DNA from: Chloroflexota bacterium
Lineage (GTDB): Bacteria; Chloroflexota; Dehalococcoidia; Lucifugimonadales; UBA3495
Length of the DNA: 64,000 nucleotides
Reading direction: 5' to 3'
Assembly (NCBI GenBank): GCA_022573285.1
Contig: JACZUF010000001.1
Location: 62,001-126,000, forward strand
Shown: positions 61,596 to 64,000 of the stretch, piece after piece
Numbering within the stretch: the first letter of the stretch is position 1
Layout of the letters: each line of letters opens with the position of its first letter
Notes under the pieces: generated by a model
Seen by the model: the letters and a program-made list of their open reading frames with translations, nothing else
Told to the model about the DNA's origin: nothing
The model's database searches: none
Made by a program: the position numbers and the translations under genes

Positions 61596-61787
61596 CACCC
61601 TACCCCTTATGACCCCTTCGTTGGAGCGGGCCGGCGTCTCGGTTTCCGGCTTTTTACCGGAGAAGAACCAGCAGCGTAGCAACGAACCATCGCTCATCGC
61701 AAGATCGAGTGAACGCTCAGCGGTTCCCAGGTGAATTTTTTCATACTAGTCGTTAAACGTCAACCGGAGACGGCTGCCTGGGCCAAA

Positions 61788-61816
61788 TTGACAGAGCGCC
61801 TGGCGGTGAGTACGAT
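61788..61816 (+). promoter_or_regulatory. Promoter of the hydrolase gene at 61873
   Basis: TTGACA (61788-61793) and TACGAT (61811-61816) are exactly 17 bp apart. A hairpin GCCTGGCG-ccct-CGCCAGGC follows in the leader at 61830-61849, just before the GGAGAAGG ribosome site. Confidence 0.7.
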
Positions 61817-61872
61817 AGCGCCAACTTGCGCCTGGCGCCCTCGCCAGGCAAGGCCATCAGGAGAAGGGCTCT

Positions 61873-62667
61873 ATGTTCGTACGCCGCGACCTAACCGATA
61901 CCGTCCCCACTCCATCGGGAAATATGCACTTCGTTAAGAAGGGCAGCGGCTATCCGGTTGTCTTACTCCACCCTCTGGGCACATCGATATGGACCTGGGA
62001 GGGCGTGATCGACTCCATCAGCCAGAAGTACACCTGCTACGCCTTCGAGATGCTGGGGCACGGCGAATCGGACAAGCCCACTCGACACTTCAATCTTCCC
62101 GATTACGCCCAGGCGCTCGATCACGCTTGTCAGGTACTGAACATCCACCGGGCCCACATCGTCGGCAACTCGGTGGGCGCGGTCCTGGCGACCGAAACCG
62201 CCGCCAGCTTCCCGGAGCGGGTGGACAAGCTGGTGCTGGTGGGCTGCCCGGTCTGGAGCCCCCTCACGGCCAAAGAGCGGTTGAAGGAGGCGGCCAGCCA
62301 ATTCGACGCGAAAGGGATGCCCAAGCCGCGGACCCTGAAGGGCCTGAAGGAAGCCACGACTTTCGCCGAGCCCAGGCAGGAGTGGTTGAACGCCAACAAC
62401 CAGAGCCGGGCCAAGGCCGGTGTGTGGGTCGGCAAACTGATGGAGTCCCTGGCGCACTACGACATCATGTCCCGGCTGCCCAGAGTCAAAGCTTCGTCCA
62501 CCATGGTGCTTTACGGCGAGGTGGACCGGCTGCGGGACGGCGAAGAACTTCTACACAACAACATCGTCAATGCCCAGAAGGTGGTCCTGCCCGGCCTGGG
62601 CCACATCCCCCAGGTGGAAGACCCCGAGGCTTTCCTGGGCGCGCTGATGCCTTTCCTTGACGCCTAG
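61873..62667 (+). CDS. Alpha/beta hydrolase
   Basis: The 264 residues have an HG motif LLHPLGTSIWTWEGV (HPLG replaces HG), the nucleophile elbow VGNSVGAV (Ser), the acid in YGEVDRL and the catalytic His in GLGHIPQVEDP. It resembles the hydrolase at 30784 and the meta-cleavage hydrolase group. A good promoter precedes it, so it heads its own unit, followed by an NMT1-type gene. Confidence 0.9.
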   Translation: MFVRRDLTDTVPTPSGNMHFVKKGSGYPVVLLHPLGTSIWTWEGVIDSISQKYTCYAFEMLGHGESDKPTRHFNLPDYAQALDHACQVLNIHRAHIVGNSVGAVLATETAASFPERVDKLVLVGCPVWSPLTAKERLKEAASQFDAKGMPKPRTLKGLKEATTFAEPRQEWLNANNQSRAKAGVWVGKLMESLAHYDIMSRLPRVKASSTMVLYGEVDRLRDGEELLHNNIVNAQKVVLPGLGHIPQVEDPEAFLGALMPFLDA

Positions 62668-62726
62668 CCACCCGGGACGCCTAGCCACTCTGGACGCCTG
62701 ACCAACCCGGATGCCTAGCCGCCCCA
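62659..62726. repeat. Four tandem copies of a 17 bp unit
   Basis: The unit GACGCCTAGCCACCCGG begins in the last codons of the hydrolase (62659-62675) and recurs at 62676, 62693 and 62710 with growing mismatch. The stop codon of the hydrolase lies in the first copy. Confidence 0.9.
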
Positions 62727-62751
62727 GACCCAAATTTCTGAAGGAGACAAC

Positions 62752-63705
62752 TTGGCCTCCACCAGTAACCGGCTGCCCCTGAGGCTCATCGAGACCTTCC
62801 GTTCCGTGTTCTACACACCGATCTACGTCTCGGTGGCCGGAGGGTTCCTGGAGAAAGAGGGCCTGGACGTCGATTTCAAGACCTGCCCGCCAGAATTCGC
62901 CCACCCGATGAGCGCCCTGAACCGTGGCGGAGCGGACATCGCTCAAAGCGGCATAATGCGCTCGATCATCGCCTCCGACTGGGGAGCGGAAACGGTCCCG
63001 GTCCACTTCGCCAAGATCAATTCCAGGGACGGGTTTTTCGTCCTGAGCCGGACTAAGCCAGACCCCTCTGGGCTAGAACCCTTTCGGTGGGAGTCGCTGA
63101 AGGGCGCCAAACTGATCCCCGTGGGGTTCTCTCCCATGCCCTGGGCCTCGCTTCAGTTCGCCCTGCGCCGGCACGGCGTCGAGCCGTCGGAGTTGGACCT
63201 GGTCACCGGACTATCTCTGGACGAGGCCGTGACCGCTTTCCGCGAGGGCAAAGCCGAGTATATCCACGTTCCCCAGCCTACGGCGGAGCAACTGTTGGAC
63301 GACGGTTCCGCTCACTTGGCAGCAGCCCTGGGCCCGGAGAACGGGCACCTGGCCTACAGTTCCTTTGCGGCCACCAACCAATTCTTGGAGTCCCAGCCGG
63401 AAACCGTCCAGCGGTTCACCGTGGGCTTCGCCAATGCCTTGGACTGGCTGGCGGCCCACGACGCCCCCGAAGTGGGGGAGGCGGTGGCCGGTTTCTTTCC
63501 CGAGGTGAGCTTGGACCTGGTGGTCAAATCGGTGGCCAGGCTTAAGGCCCAGGACAATTGGCCCACTGATCCGGTGTTGGCACAACCGGAATACGAAAAC
63601 CTCCACGATATTCTTATTGCCGCCGGGCTTGCCAAGGAGCGGCAGCCCTACAGCAAGGTGGTCCGCGCCGACATCGTGGAGACGGCCCTGGCCTCCCGTA
63701 AGTAA
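62752..63705 (+). CDS. NMT1/THI5-like substrate-binding protein
   Basis: The 317-residue protein of the ABC-binding-protein fold has YTPIYVSVAGGFLEKEGLDVD, GGADIAQSG and VPQPTAEQLL. It starts at TTG 62752 after AAGGAGACAAC and shows no signal peptide or lipobox, so it may be a cytoplasmic sensor or enzyme of the family, or be anchored by another gene. No ABC permease is adjacent. Ligands in this family include pyrimidine precursors, sulfonates and nitrate. Confidence 0.82.
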   Translation: MASTSNRLPLRLIETFRSVFYTPIYVSVAGGFLEKEGLDVDFKTCPPEFAHPMSALNRGGADIAQSGIMRSIIASDWGAETVPVHFAKINSRDGFFVLSRTKPDPSGLEPFRWESLKGAKLIPVGFSPMPWASLQFALRRHGVEPSELDLVTGLSLDEAVTAFREGKAEYIHVPQPTAEQLLDDGSAHLAAALGPENGHLAYSSFAATNQFLESQPETVQRFTVGFANALDWLAAHDAPEVGEAVAGFFPEVSLDLVVKSVARLKAQDNWPTDPVLAQPEYENLHDILIAAGLAKERQPYSKVVRADIVETALASRK

Positions 63706-63853
63706 CCGGGCAGAATCAGCCAGACCACTCCTCCCCTCTCTGGTTCAAGCCTGGCATGAAAGTTCCCGCTACGCGCCGCATGGTGTAAAATAAACCCTCC
63801 AGGCGGGCTGGCGGTTTACTGGAATAATCCCCGACGAACTTCCGGAGGCATCT

Positions 63854-64000
63854 TTGACCACAATAGCAATCGTAGGCACTGGCCTGATGGGCACTTCCCT
63901 GGCCCTGGCCATCAAAGCCTCCAATCTCCAGGTGGACGTCGTGGGCACCGACTACGACAGTACCGCCCGCGCCGGCGCCCAGAAAACCGGGGCGTTCAAG
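63854..64000 (+). CDS. Prephenate dehydrogenase-like protein, 5' part (runs off the window)
   Basis: From TTG 63854, 49 codons are visible: TTIAIVGTGLMGTSLALAIKA is the NAD-binding start of the TyrA family (GxGLMG), followed by VVGTDYD with the acidic ribose ligand. A GGAGG site lies 8 bp before. Another Rossmann dehydrogenase (such as a 3-hydroxyisobutyrate type) cannot be excluded from so little sequence. Confidence 0.7.
   Translation, partial: MTTIAIVGTGLMGTSLALAIKASNLQVDVVGTDYDSTARAGAQKTGAFK

Noticed and set aside
1-64000. CRISPR arrays, insertion sequences, rRNA, selC/selA/selB/selD
   Set aside because: None could be recognised: no regular direct-repeat/spacer pattern, no transposase-like protein, no rRNA sequence and no second tRNA-like structure with anticodon TCA.

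Overview
This is a GC-rich bacterial chromosome segment with short intergenic gaps, many ATGA/GTGA start-stop overlaps and frequent GTG and TTG starts. The anaerobic-type cbi cobalamin genes, an HspR-type heat-shock operon without GroE-type control, paired half-size ABC exporters, CaiB-type CoA transferases and luciferase-like monooxygenases suggest a Chloroflexota bacterium, perhaps of the Dehalococcoidia/SAR202 kind. That placement is inference; there is no rRNA gene here.

The main discovery is a set of selenoprotein genes that ordinary annotation cuts at UGA. Four genes carry an in-frame UGA exactly where the family has a functional cysteine, and the frame stays open and homologous beyond it: a CcdA/DsbD-type membrane thiol carrier (41549-42427), two adjacent ArsM-like methyltransferases (51289-52035 and 52090-52863), and a DsbA/FrnE-type oxidoreductase (57008-57664) whose CXXC is U-P-W-C. 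A fifth gene, a double EthD-like barrel protein (21696-22361), has UGA at codon 8. Each UGA is followed by a hairpin whose apical loop lies 17-28 nt downstream, as expected for bacterial SECIS elements. No selA, selB, selC or selD gene lies in the window.

Layout. 1-768: end of an MFS transporter. 955-9369: hemA followed by cbiC-X-D-T-L-F-G-H, a tight operon for tetrapyrrole and corrin synthesis; cbiG is frameshifted, CbiC lacks its catalytic His, and cbiE and cbiJ are absent. 9601-15260: two-component signalling block (two stand-alone receivers, a HAMP kinase, and a receiver-GAF kinase). 15311-18965: MetE-like protein, small protein, SDR, and an NAD-dependent formate dehydrogenase. 18966-21695: low-density region with small membrane proteins and gene remnants, flanked by two copies of the 3' end of the formate dehydrogenase gene. 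21696-24829: EthD-like selenoprotein, MBL hydrolase, cupin, flavin monooxygenase. 25012-30729: YajQ, tRNA-Asn, hsp20, and divergently dnaJ-hspR-clpC. 30784-41498: hydrolase, VTT membrane protein, gamma carbonic anhydrase, CoA transferase, ketopantoate reductase, hisS, lipoprotein, cyclase, HbpS-like protein, hisF, HAD, hisIE.

41549-46787 is a divergent metal-response locus. On the minus strand a MerR regulator, an HMA metal chaperone and the CcdA selenoprotein form one arm. On the plus strand a second MerR regulator, a nine-cysteine peptide, a lipoprotein and a FtsX/MacB-type ABC pair form the other. MerR-type promoters with 19-20 bp spacers sit in front of the arms. 46784-64000: S51 peptidase, MgtE, argS, the selenoprotein methyltransferases, a heterodimeric ABC exporter, the DsbA selenoprotein, HAD, rpiB, otsA-otsB (trehalose), alpha/beta hydrolase, an NMT1-type binding protein and the start of a prephenate-dehydrogenase-like gene.

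Functions are read from motifs and family knowledge without database searches.
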